Assembly (NCBI GenBank): GCA_032718565.1
Contig: JAVGVS010000160.1
Location: 602,385 to 666,384 of the forward strand
From: Distichodus sexfasciatus
Taxonomy: Eukaryota; Chordata; Actinopteri; Characiformes; Distichodontidae
Length of the DNA: 64,000 nucleotides
Reading direction: 5' to 3'
Part shown: positions 45,980 through 56,830 of the stretch, in pieces
How positions within the stretch are numbered: position 1 is the stretch's first letter
Layout: every line of letters starts with the position of its first letter
Position numbers and translations under genes: made by a program
The notes under the pieces: generated by a model
Database searches by the model: none
What the model was told of the DNA's origin: nothing
What the model saw: only the letters and a program-made list of their open reading frames with translations

Positions 45980-46305
45980 TTTAAAAAGTAATGAGGACCC
46001 GATTTGCTGTTTAAGGACACGAAAACCAGACTTTTGTGAGATATTTGAGCACATTTTTGCATGTGAGAACTGGTCCTCATAATGAAAAATAGTCTTCTGG
46101 AAAGGGCCTAGATTTATTAAAAGAGCCAAGATAAATGAGTCAATAAATTTTGGGTTACAGAGGTAAAGGTTAGAGTTATATGTAGATTTAGGTATAATTT
46201 AGATCTAGCAGCTATGCTAGTCTAAGGAAGCAGTCAGATTGTGTGTGTTGAGGTTGTGTGCATGTTTGTGGGCATGTGTGAATGTGTATGCATGCGTGTG
46301 TGTGG
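45980..46305. repeat. Dispersed GAGGAC/GTCCTC repeat with TG end (second copy)
   Basis: AATGAGGACCCGATTTGCTG near 45990, GAACTGGTCCTCATAATGAA near 46068, an AT-rich middle, then TGTGTGTTGAGG and a TG-rich tract to about 46305. Same plan as 29253-29529. Diverged. Confidence 0.4.
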
Positions 46306-48749
46306 TGTCTGTTGACCCCCAGCTGGAGGTCCTTCTGTTGTGTTATGTTGACTTTGCATTTCTGGGCTTCCATAGATCCATCTCCCACACTCCTGAGATG
46401 GCCAAGACATTCCTCAGCTCTCATGTCGTCTCCCGCATTTCACACTGCCCAAAAAACTTTTGATTTGCGGTATCAGTTGCACTAGTCTGGGCTGCTCGCC
46501 TCTGAAATTGAATATTAGCGCTTCTTCAGACCAGTGCCGTTAACCAAAAGCTACAATTTCTCTCAGTGGGTTGGAGAGGGGTTAAGCCAGTAATGTTTCT
46601 TAGCACACAGACAGTGTTTACTGAGTAATGTCCAAAAGCTGCCTGCGGCTATTAAAGAGTGGACAGGATGGAGACAGGCCGATTGTCTCCCAGCCCAGTG
46701 GCGTGAGAGGGAAATGACTCAGTTTGTGTTTACTAGGCCACCATAACAAGTCTGGGTGCTTGAATGCATAATTGATAATTATTCAAATAGTGACTTAAAC
46801 TAGCCTTTCAGTTGTAGTGAATCATTTTTTAACCATTTCAGCCAAGCCAGAGGACGTATTAAACCCAGTCGTGATCTCTAATGTGGCTGAGCATTAGAGC
46901 TTCATTACCAAACACACGCAGACACAGCTACTGACCTGAGGGCTAAGATTTACAGCAAGCAGCGGTGAATCATTTTGAAGGGTGGGTCTGTTTTTCACTA
47001 CAGAAAACTAGAAAAATATTAGGCTCTAAGCTGGTTTTAGTGCTGCTATTAGTGCTCTCAGTGCCTCTAAATGCTGAAGAAAATATTTGGTCCGGATGGC
47101 AAAACATGGATTACAGGTCATGAAGACAGCTTACAGGTTCACGTCTGTGATTTTTATTTTGGACGAACGATCAAAGTGACCCATCCCCTGTGGGAAATAA
47201 AAAGACTGTGTTTTCAGCAAGAATCTCCCACTCATGAAAGAACGGAGGTCTTCACATGCATTTCACACATTGTCAATCAAGAGCTGCCTGAAATTGTCTC
47301 TCTGTTCTGAATTTGCCAAAGTTCATGCCTGCTTCTAATCCCTGACCTCCATGTTTCCCAGAAAAGTCTCTGTGCTCAGAAGAGCTTAATCATTTTCTTC
47401 TGCACAGGGCAGAGCTGGTTCAGTGGGTAGATCCCAGCTTCCAGCCCTCTAGATTCAGCCTTATTTTTACCGCCAGTTTGGGAAACATTGAGCCACAATC
47501 ATGGAGACGAGTGCGGCTGTAATTACAGCTCCTCTAGATTGCAGGCTTGCTTGAACTTTTGGGCTTTCTCCTTTTCCCTCGCTTACCTTCTCTCTCTTTC
47601 TGTCTTTCTTACATTTGTCTTGTTACAGATTGGGGTGTACGGCTCCTACTAAAAAGATGAGTATGAGCAGCAAAAGTTTTTAGATGGCTTGGCTTGAGAC
47701 TTTCTGCTGACTGCAAGATGCAGGGCGAACTAGTCCAAAAGTTAAAAACACACTTTAGAACTTTTCGTCCAAGCAGGTGTAGCACTAAAACCTGCCTAAA
47801 AACTCTACCTAAGTTGATTGAAATTCAAACAATCTTTATGGAGCAGCTAAAACAATGTCCAGTATCGACTCTTCCCTCAGCAGTAGCCAAGTTATAGCAG
47901 TGGGCAGGAAAAGAGAATCTTTTTTTTTTTTTGGAACATCTGGACCATTAGCCATGCGACTCGAAAATTTCTGCACGCACCCACTGTTGCACGATAGATC
48001 ATACTATTTATTTGCGTTATAGGGAAGCAAGGTCAAACGTTTTAGACATTTTATGCACTGAGAGGTCCTATTTATACCCCATTTAACCCCCAAACATAGA
48101 AACGACTGGGACTGCACACCTAAAATATGATGCCTCAATGTAATGACTTTCCTTTAAAATTTGAGTCCAGGTCAAACATAGATGTTCCTTATATAGTCAC
48201 TGGAGAGTGTAGGCTCTTGTACTACTTGTTTACACATATATGTGTCCACATACAGCCTGTCTTAAAGGTTGTGGCTTGTTATTTGAGTCCAGTTTCAGAC
48301 CTTTTATTAACCTGAGTGTGGAAACTGTGCCAAGGTGCTTTTCTTAGTGGTTGCTCCTCAAATGCACCATCGTGTTTCCCATTCAAGAGGCACATGAACT
48401 GTGTGAGTTATTTTTAAAATCACTGATTCAACCAATCTAGGGTAAAATATAAAGGTGTTCTAATGTTTAATGTCTGTTTTGTCCAGTTGAGTGGACTGCT
48501 ATTTAATTTCAAGTGTATTCTATTTTGGGTCAAATCAGATGTAATCGTGAAAATTGTTGGACTTTTTATCACAATTAACGCATGAAAGGGTTAAAGAGTA
48601 ATGTAGTTCCTTTCTCTTCTCTGCAGTTGATAAGATGGAAGGTGATGTAGGCATGCTTCATTATCCTTCGATGCTTCATCGTCTCTCTGTCTGTCCATCT
48701 CTATCATTCTCTCACTGTGTGTATACACTACTTTTCCCAGTTTCTATAC
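46306..48749. other. Unique non-coding stretch with candidate regulatory patch
   Basis: No gene supported. The segment 46480-46880 is repeat-free with ATGCATAATTGATAATTATT at 46764-46783, a dense cluster of POU/homeodomain-like cores. A T-run lies at about 47920-47932. The frames 47071-47310 and 47694-47897 are domain-free. Confidence 0.45.
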
Positions 48750-48890
48750 ATACATTTTTATTTGAACCAGTGCAACAAGCAGGTTGCAAATGTGTACCAC
48801 AATATTGTATACATCTAGTGGGTCTCAAGGCGAGTGTCCTACCACTAGGCCACCAACACCTAATACTTAATTAATAACACTAGGCCACAC
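48750..48890 (-). repeat. Possible SINE head fragment
   Basis: GGCGAGTGTCCTACCACTAGGCC (48829-48851) resembles the reversed A-box end of fish SINEs such as the one at 37847-38044 (AGCATCCTACCACCAGACCA there). A second ACTAGGCCAC follows at 48880. No intact B box. Confidence 0.35.
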
Positions 48891-49603
48891 CACACTTAAT
48901 ATCAGATAATTTAGCAGCACTGACTAGTTGTTGGGAAGCAATCAGACCTGAATGGAACAGTACTGACGCAGCACACTGTGAACGGCTGTAAGACAGCTCT
49001 TCCAAACAGAAGTTTTCTAAAGACTAACAAGGGAAAAGTCGTCCCCTTCTAGGCGTACACTGGTTATAGACAATGCATAGAATATTGTGAAACACTGTAA
49101 CTTATTTCACCTGGATTTGTTAACAAGAAAAGTAATAATAAAACATGCAATTAACTGTGTTTACCTCATTTATTTGACCCAGCAGTGTATGTGTATGTCC
49201 TCAAATCGAAATCGTATTGTGCACACTTTGTGATGTCAACAGACATTGAATAGTTGTCAACTGAATCTATACGATATCATATCGTGATGAGATTTATGCC
49301 ATACACCCCTAGTGTACACACTGTTACAGCATAAATTGCTTCAGCAGTTGTATGGTATCAGGCCGGAAAGCTCTGCGCCAGGTCGTTGGCACGTTTTCAC
49401 ATGGGCTCCCAGGTTAGAGGACAGAAAACAGACGGCTCTTTGTTTCCAGTCCAGATTCATTTTGGTAAATACTTCTGCAAGCCACTCTGGATAGGAAAAA
49501 TAATAAAAGAGTTGAGAGGCTTTGTTGTTAATTAGTTCCTCTGGAGTTAAGCTTTAATGACATTTACACAGCCTAGGGGTGCAGAGCATGGCTCGGCAGC
49601 CCA
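48891..49603. other. Unique non-coding stretch
   Basis: AT-rich, no gene or repeat recognised. Confidence 0.5.
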
Positions 49604-49645
49604 GTGTGTGTGTGTGTGTCTGTGTGTGTGTGTGTGTGTGTGTGG
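49604..49645. repeat. (TG)n microsatellite
   Basis: GT repeats with a single C interruption at 49620. Confidence 0.95.
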
Positions 49646-51856
49646 GAGACATTTAGCTAATGTTCTAATCATTACCTCTGCTCTCTCCCATGACTTGCCT
49701 CGCCTGTGTGTGTGAATGAGACCTGTGGACTTCAACTCACATATTAGCCATTTTAACACAAGCTAGTTACTTATTATCTGTTAATCAGTGGATGTGCATA
49801 ATCACTCTGCCTATCTTCCAGCTCGGTGCAGAATGTGAGAAAATGCTTGGGGCCAGTGTTACCATTACCAGCACAGACACCTCCATGTGCATAAACGGAG
49901 TTAAACCCGTGGAATCATGGAGCGGCAGATCAGACAGCAGATCTGTGTGTGTGTGTGTGTGTGTTTGTTTGGCAGCGGCTCCGTGGTTCAGGGTCCAGTC
50001 TGGGTGGGTGGACAGTGCTACTACAGGGGCGCCTGTAGATGTGGGAGCTGTGCAGCAGTTGAGCCCTGTGTTTGTGTATGCAGCGCGGCCCTCTTATCTC
50101 CAGCCTGAACTGACGCCACACTCTTCCTGTTTCAAATCATTACTGCTGATTTTTCTCTTCACTTCTGCCACGGCCGCCGCCTGGCTCGCCGGCTCCCTGT
50201 TTTTGTATGTTTTCGCCAAAGGCTATGTGTATGTGTCTCTGTGTGTGTGTGTGTTTGTGTTCTCTGTTCATTTTGGTAAAGATTACAGTCGAGTGACACG
50301 AGCCGTCTGCCTTGACACAAACAAATATGATTCTAATGAAAAACTAAATAATGTCTCAAGATCCTTTGCATTATTGACTCTGCTGACAGGTTCAATATAT
50401 ACATATAGTGGTGTAACTGAACCTAAAAAAATGATACAAAGTCACAATATCACGTTCTCAGTTTGCAGTTCGGGAAGCTCAAAATATCAATGTATGAAAT
50501 GAACCATTGATATAGACCCTCCCAAAACACACACACACATGTACAATTGCAGTGCTGCTTATAGGTCCTAAACTCTCCTTTGAATCAGTTGATGCACAGC
50601 TTCAACTTGAGTGGACAACCACCCCTATGTGTTACCTTAGTGGCTTCAAATTCAAGCATGAAAGGGTTAAATGAATGCTTGAAGAGCAACCCACTCACTT
50701 TTGTGCACTACATTTTGTGTAAACTACTATAAATGCATAAACGTCACTCTGGTCATTTATGCATCATCAAAGCACATTACCCACACTTAAGTTCTATCAA
50801 CATTCATCCTGCGCATTTTAACTTGGCTTTGGGAGGAGTCCGTCATTCCTCTCGCTGGCTCTCTATGTTTTTTGAATCCAAATCACCTCCATCTTAGATA
50901 CATAAACACCACGTTGAGGCTGCCTGACTAACTGGCCCTTCCACTTGGTATTTAACAAGCGTCACCCACTTGTCTCTCTCCTCCTGTCTGGCCCAGGCCG
51001 CCCGGATGGCCGATTGCGATGGCGCCAAGTGCTGCTCCGCTCTGGCCGTAAGCAGGAACAGTGCGGGGGCAGTCTGCTATCGCCCGGGGTTTCTTTCCCT
51101 TTCCTTTGTTTTCCACCGCACTTCCTTCCTCGGTTTCTTAGATATTCTCTCCCTACTGATGTAAGTCCAAACAGAGGCTTATTTAGAAAGTAAACAGCCA
51201 AATGATGGGAGGATCCGTGGTGACGCTGACGTTCACCCGAGACTGTACCAGCGTCTCACTCAGCTTGTACCAAAGTAACACAGACCCAGGTTCTCAGAGA
51301 GCAATGAAGGCAGCTTCTGCAGGAAGTCGTATGGCACATAGCATTAGCATTCTCAGGAGTGTTCATAATGTCAGTGAAACCCACACGGCCATGTATCACT
51401 TCGTGGGGAAGATGGGAAGTTCCTCTTTGTTCCCAGCTCTTGCTTCGCACCCCCTGTGAAAATATACAGTTGCAAACCTGCACTAAGGTTCTGATCTTCC
51501 ATATCAATGGGAGGTCACATTTTCCCATTCTCCCCGAGAGGAGGCCATAAAACACAGTAAGTAGGAACTTCATCACTTTTTTTGGAGTCTGCTAGTCACA
51601 CAGCCCAGAATTGACATCACCTGTGCTGCAGGCCTCCACCGCAAAAGCTATGATGCGCAGACCAAGAGGCTGCACGGGAATAATTCAATCTGGGCTCCCC
51701 AGAGAGCACTCGCACTGATGGCGGCTATGGGATGGCGCGCAACGCTGCATGTATCATATTTGGAATTCCTAACATGTCTCTTAGCCTGGGTTTCTAGCGA
51801 GTCAGGCTGACTTAGCCCTAAACTCAATCCCTGTGCCCAGGAGCTCACCACAGGAT
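49646..51856. other. Unique non-coding stretch with TG tracts and GC-rich island
   Basis: TG tracts at 49944-49964 and about 50236-50256. The 236-codon plus frame 49792-50502 is held open by these tracts (Val-Cys repeats) plus GC-rich DNA; no family recognised. A GC-rich patch at 50980-51150 includes the weak exon candidate at 50997-51047. No gene supported. Confidence 0.45.
50997..51047 (+). other. Weak 51-bp exon candidate
   Basis: Preceded by the pyrimidine tract TGTCTCTCTCCTCCTGTCTG and GCCCAG, followed by GTAAGC (a near-consensus donor). The 51 bp are 17 whole codons, open in the AARMADCDGAKCCSALA frame. No neighbouring exon or known protein match, so chance or a regulatory GC patch is more likely than a true exon. 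Confidence 0.12.
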
Positions 51857-51893
51857 CCCCCAACCCCCCCCAACACCCACCCACCAACCCCCC
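51857..51893 (-). other. C-rich tract, potential G-quadruplex on minus strand
   Basis: Runs of C at 51857-51861, 51864-51871, 51876-51878, 51880-51882 and 51888-51893 give five G-runs of three or more on the minus strand with loops of 1-5 nt, satisfying the usual G-quadruplex pattern. Formation is not shown. Confidence 0.6.
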
Positions 51894-53429
51894 AAAAGCT
51901 TTAAGTTACCATATTCCACACCTCCCCAGCCTGCCAGTCATATTTACAGCAAGCTCTCATCACTCTGCCTTGGATATCTTCAAGAATCAGGGGATCAAAT
52001 GAATTCAAGGAAGTTTTCATATCAACATGAAATAAAAGGCACTCACTGCAACCCTAATGAAAACATCATAAATCACCACCACCAGCCCTCCTGCTCCCCA
52101 CAATTCTCATCTGTGTATTTATGACCAAATAAAGTCTGGATCAAGCATTTTCACTGTGACAAATGCCTTCCATGGTCAAAAAAAACTACATTAAATAGCC
52201 CAAAACAAGAAAAGCTTGTAAACTATCCAATCTGATCAGTTAGAAACATACCACATACATGCACATGACTGTCAAGCATTTAAAAAATAAATTAGGAAAA
52301 GGCTATAACAAGAGAATTTCAATACTATACCTCAGTCCCAAGGAGGTTTCGGCTTTTCCGTGGGCAATCCCTCCACCAGGATATCCTCCCTCTTCCAACT
52401 GACTGTGCGTTTACCCAAGAGGCCGCCAATCCTGCCGCAAAGGGCCATCCATTGTGAGCAGGCCTGTGTGCTGAGGTCATGAGGGGAGCCAGACTGGCAG
52501 GCACTCTGCGGCTTCCTCCCAGATACCAGATCAAGTACATCAAAATTAGGATTCGTTAGCCCTCCAGGAGCCCTGCTGACGGCGATTCCTCACCAAGCAC
52601 TCGGTGGTACCGGAGAGGCGGCAGACTGTGGGAACAAAGAGGCGCTACCCTTAGTCGCCAACAGTGTTCCCAGAAGCAGCTTGTTTTTTTGCCTCTGGCC
52701 TGGTTAACTTGTGAACGCCTGAGGCAGAAAGTGCATGAGGTGTCAGCGTCATAACACAGAAGGAAGAGTAGCAAAGATGGACGGAGCAAATCTCAGCTTG
52801 GCCGCCAGAATGTGTGGCCTGGCGTGTGGTGGTGGTGTTGTTACTCTATCACCCCTTAAAGAGATCCATTTTTCAAAGGCTGCCTCAGGCCATAAAGCCG
52901 GGAGACAAACCAATTGATTTTAATATGGCTGCACTGTCAGGGGAGCACAGGAGAGCGGACATATGGAGATTAATCGCACCAGCGGCAGTATTGATAACTC
53001 GCCTGATTCATGCCCTGATCCGGTCAGGGAGACTTAGATGAGAGATTCCCTAATGTAAACCTTGTCTCCCCCATCCCCGGCCTCTTTTATTTCAATTTTT
53101 GATTGTTTCTTTCTTTCACAGGCTATATTCTGATGTTTCCACTCCAAATCCTCAATGGGCCAGTATTCTAGCAGTGCTGCTGTGAGTTCTCTTTGTGCTG
53201 TAAAAAAAAAGTCCTGACCTTTCTTACCAATGCGCATATGCTATTGTCAGCGTTATGCTGATTGATTGTTTCTGCACATTGTCCTTCATTCCAATGGCCC
53301 TGGAAATTGATATTTAAGGATCTGACTGAACTGGAGTTTTTATAGCTCAGAGTCGTGTGAAGCCAAGTGAACGAATAATCACTCGATAAGCTTAAAGTAA
53401 CCAGTATTAATTCTGGAAGCTAGTTTTTA
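51894..53429. other. Unique stretch with candidate regulatory islands
   Basis: GC-richer, repeat-free islands at 52330-52560 and 52560-53050. The latter has TTTCAAAGG at 52871-52879 (TCF-like), CATAAAG and CCAATTGATTTTAATATGG near 52911. Minus frames 52325-52543 and 52556-52789 follow each other here but have no domain. No gene supported. Confidence 0.4.
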
Positions 53430-54340
53430 TGTTACATTTACTTTTTCTATTACATTTGGGCAACTTTTTGTGATTATTTTCAGTCAAAATGTTTCATTAC
53501 TGTGTAGCATTAGTAATGTGCATTGGTCTACACCAAGCTACTTCAGGTTTAGTCTTAGTCTTTAGAAAATGCTTATTAGTTATAGTCTCATTGTAGTCAT
53601 TTCAATCCGGCCTAGTTTTAGTTGATGACAAGTAGTTACCTTTTAGTCAACTTTTAGTCATTATTTTTAGTTTCATTACTGTTTAATCAGTAACTTTATT
53701 TGGGCACACACTGAACTGTGTAGCATTAGCAATGTGCCTTGGTACCAAATTGCTTTAGGTTTAAGGTCTTAATCATTAAAAATGCTTTTCAGTTTTAGTC
53801 ACATTTTAGTCATTCCTATCCTTCACAGCTTAATCAATTTCTAATCAACAAAACTGCTTTTAGACAACTTTTTATTATTATTTTTAGTCAAAAAGTCAAG
53901 ACCATTAAGATCAGTAACTTTATGAGGGCACATATAGGACTGTGCAGCATTAGCAATATGTAGGGCTGCCACCTGTCCTGGTTTTACTGGGACAATCACT
54001 CTCCCTGGACAGAAGGTCACAGAATGTCATAGGTCAGATGCTTGAAGTTGGTCAGGTTGGCGAAATGTCCAGGTTTTTAGTTAGACCTAGGTGGCAACAT
54101 AGGTGCACCAAGCAACATTAGGTTTGCCTTAATCATTAGAAAGCTTATTAGCTTGAATAACATTTTTTTTTTCCATTTCTAACCTTCACAGTTTTAGTCT
54201 ACTTTTAGTCACTGTTACATTTTGGTCAACTTTTAGTCACTGTTTTAGTTAAAAATCTATCAATATGATTAAGATTAGTAGCCTTTTCAGGACATATGCT
54301 GAACTGTGTAGCATTAGCAATGTGCCTTGAGCTACCTCTT
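53430..54340. repeat. Four-unit tandem array (~216-224 bp), TTTTAGTC-rich
   Basis: The anchor phrase GTG(T/C)AGCATTAGYAAT recurs at about 53502, 53718, 53942 and 54306. The first spacings are 216 and 224 bp; the last is 364 bp because a 140-bp element (53961-54100) sits inside it, giving about 224 once removed. Each unit also has TTTTAGTC-type motifs and a GGCACA(C/T)... segment. Pieces of the same TTTTAGTC-rich repeat occur at 56165-56830 and 59430-59830, so the array is a local amplification of a dispersed element. Confidence 0.75.
53961..54100. mobile_element. Short MITE inserted in the array
   Basis: Begins TAGGGCTGCCACCTGTCC and ends CCTAGGTGGCAACAT; the outer GCCACCT/AGGTGGC blocks are inverted repeats. 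About 140 bp. It splits one array unit between GCAATATG and AGGTGCACCAAG. No coding frame; superfamily unknown. Confidence 0.5.
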
Positions 54341-55139
54341 CTCCTGGACGCTCTGCCCAGCAATGTGTGCTAACATCCACTGGGGCTTAGGCTTATTGCT
54401 TTCAAGTTCATGAACCAAAGCTTCTGACTGCTCGTCCCTTTTTCTGATTTCCTGTCTCTTGCTTGATTTATGGAAACAAAGATGTCACACTAACATTTCA
54501 GCACATACTCTAGACACCCACCAATCTAGCAGCTCTTCAGGGAGGACCATACCAGAGCAGGGTCACAGATCAGAGCGGAAAGTGTGCCCGCCACAGTGGA
54601 GTAAATCACAAGCAGGGAGCAAGTGAGACGGGTCACCCGGCCGACCCACTTCAACCCCCACAATCACACACACACAGCACTAGCACAGCTTAAATCACCC
54701 AGCTTCCCTGGGTGGAGAGAGACAGCAGGGGCTGCGTAATGAAAACGGCATGTTCCATAGGACATGGCAGTCACCCAGGAGAAGGGTCAACTTTCTCCAC
54801 TGAGCTCGGCTCAGGATCACAATCGCAGGGTCTGCATTATTTTTTTTTCAAAGATCAGTCAGTAGGCTGAACTCGACGGGAAGCAGCTAATGCGGCATAA
54901 AAGCAGAGTTTGGTTTGCTTTCAGTGTGCTTTCACAACTTTTCAGGTGGTCCATGGTTCAGCTGGACTTGTGTAGACATCTTGTCTGGCTGGTGGAAAGA
55001 GATTCTCTGAAGGTTCTCCAGATAAGGGTCACTGAGAGTCAGGTTTGACACTCGGGTGCAACTCTTCCAGTCCCATTCAGCAAAAGTCATGGACAGAGAG
55101 GAGCCAATGCAAGAAAGTGTATGGATGTGCTTTATATAA
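54341..55139. other. Unique stretch with candidate regulatory island
   Basis: CA tract at about 54665-54677. The segment 54720-54930 is repeat-free with CAGCTAATGCGGCATAAAAGC near 54884, possibly regulatory. The frame 54932-55315 (minus, 127 codons) runs into the hAT-type copy and has no domain. Confidence 0.4.
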
Positions 55140-55555
55140 ACTGGCAGAATTGATGTCTGATAGGCTACTGGACCAGTGTGGCACATGCTCACTGCATCAC
55201 AGCACACGCTTAGCAACTGCAAGATGGAGTCGGAGGATGAATTACACTTTGATGAAGATTCTGTAAGGTGAAATGGACCAAACTTGCACATTTGAATAAA
55301 ACTTATGCAAGCCAATAATCAAAACTCTCTATTTCCAAAAGATATTTGACATTCATTGTGATTTGACATTCTTAAAGAATAAATTTTGTATTACTTTTAA
55401 CACAAATAGTAAGTATTCCTCGATGGAGTAGCTTCAAAGTGATTTTGCAACTTTTTCTGTTTGGCTTGTAGCTACTACATTAAAACAGGAACTTGGCTGT
55501 AGCAATTTTAATAATTCGTAAAAACTACAGTTTAAAGGTAGCTTCTCCAACACTG
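55140..55555 (-). mobile_element. hAT-type element, truncated copy
   Basis: The right end is AAAGGTAGCTTCTCCAACACTG, the complement of the CAGTGTTGG...GCTACC terminus. The interior matches the reverse complement of 2381-3086: GATGTCTGATAGGCTACTGG near 55153, CTGCAAGATGGAGTCGGAGG near 55218 and the GATGAAGATTCTG that follows. The other terminus is missing; homology fades before about 55135, so the copy is truncated. Confidence 0.65.
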
Positions 55556-56164
55556 TTGTCCTTCTCCTGAATCCTTAAGACCCCACTGCAATGCTAGCAG
55601 AGAATTCGGGAGTCGAGAAATGAATTGAGTCAGAAGAGACTTTGGGGAACCATCACTGGTTGTATTTCCCATCCTCCTGGTAGCACCGCTAACTCCCATT
55701 AACAGAAATGAGCCTGATGACATGCTCTTCCTGTGCTGGGTCCCAGCGGACCCCTCACCGATGGACTAGACGGTGGAACCCCGGGCCCGGGTGGGGCGCT
55801 CTATTTTGAGAGGTCATTTGGAGCCGGACACCGCGTCTCCCAGGCGCTGCCTGTCTCCTGATAGCCTATCAGGCACTTGGAAAGGGAGCTGTTACTTCTT
55901 ACCAGCCTGACGCCAGGCCCGTGGGTTATCGCTATTAGGACCCCCGACACCAGATTAACCAGGCTGAGTGCTAATGAGCATCCGTTGCAGGGACGCCTGT
56001 GAGAAACGTTTAGCTGTGGTGTTTCACATACAGGATAAACAATAGTTGCATTCAACACTGATGAGCAATACACACACAGGCTGTGTGTAATGAGTCCCAT
56101 TGCACAAAATATAGTTAGAGAATAAATGTCAAAACCAGTGGTAATTATCACAGCAAATTTAGAT
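55556..56164. other. Unique stretch with GC-rich island
   Basis: The segment 55700-56010 is GC-rich with CCCCGGGCCCGGGTGGGG near 55779, GATTAACC near 55953 and GCTAATGAGC near 55970. A 116-codon minus frame (55801-56151) has no domain. Possibly regulatory. Confidence 0.35.
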
Positions 56165-56830
56165 TAGGCTTTAGATGTAAATACTTATTTTTAATCCAAT
56201 TTTAGTCATTTCTATTCTTCACAGTTTTGTCTACTTTAAATTGATGAAAAGTAGCTACATTTTTATCAGCTTTTAGTCATTAGCTTGCTGTCAAATTGCC
56301 ATATATCCTGACACATCTGCCTACTCAATAACACTGACTAGAAAACTTTATCTGCTTATAGCAAGATTTATCATTTCATTAAGCAGCTAGCTAACTTACT
56401 GTTGCATAAACAATGAGGTGGTGTGCCTTTGCGTGCTTCTTGACATTGAACGTATTCTTGCCGCTTAATTTGAAGTCAAAGCGAAAGTGAGTGATAATTT
56501 GACATTGTGAACACATCAGTACAATGCATTTTGTGTTACATACAGCTTAACTATAAATTGATTTTGCCTTTGATCTTTTCCCCTTAGCAAACTTGTTAGC
56601 GTTAAAGCTATTTGTACACTATTTGTATTTTTATCGCTCATTTGATGGTGTGGAAACATTTTGTGTGCATGCAAAATTTTCATGATGCATTGCTTAAACA
56701 TTTTGAGATATGCATTTGAATATCTGACAGCATATGAGTTAATATTTTAGTCCTGTCTCGATTGTTAACAAAAAGAAATGTACATTTAGTTACAACCTTG
56801 TTATCAATGATTGGTTTTTTAGCTTGAAAA
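56165..56830. repeat. TTTTAGTC-rich dispersed repeat, fragment
   Basis: AATCCAATTTTAGTCATTTC, TCTTCACAGTTTTGTCTAC and AGCTTTTAGTCATTAG match units of the array at 53430-54340. The far end, CATATGAGTTAATATTTTAG, TCCTGTCTCGATTGTTAAC, matches 59459-59500 (CATGAGTTAACATTTTTTAG, TTCTGTCTCGTTAATG). The piece thus appears to span much of one element copy; ends not defined. Confidence 0.55.

Noticed and set aside
49792..50502. 236-codon open frame as a gene
   Set aside because: It is held open by two GT microsatellites (Val-Cys repeats) and GC-rich DNA; no domain and overlapping frames on both strands.
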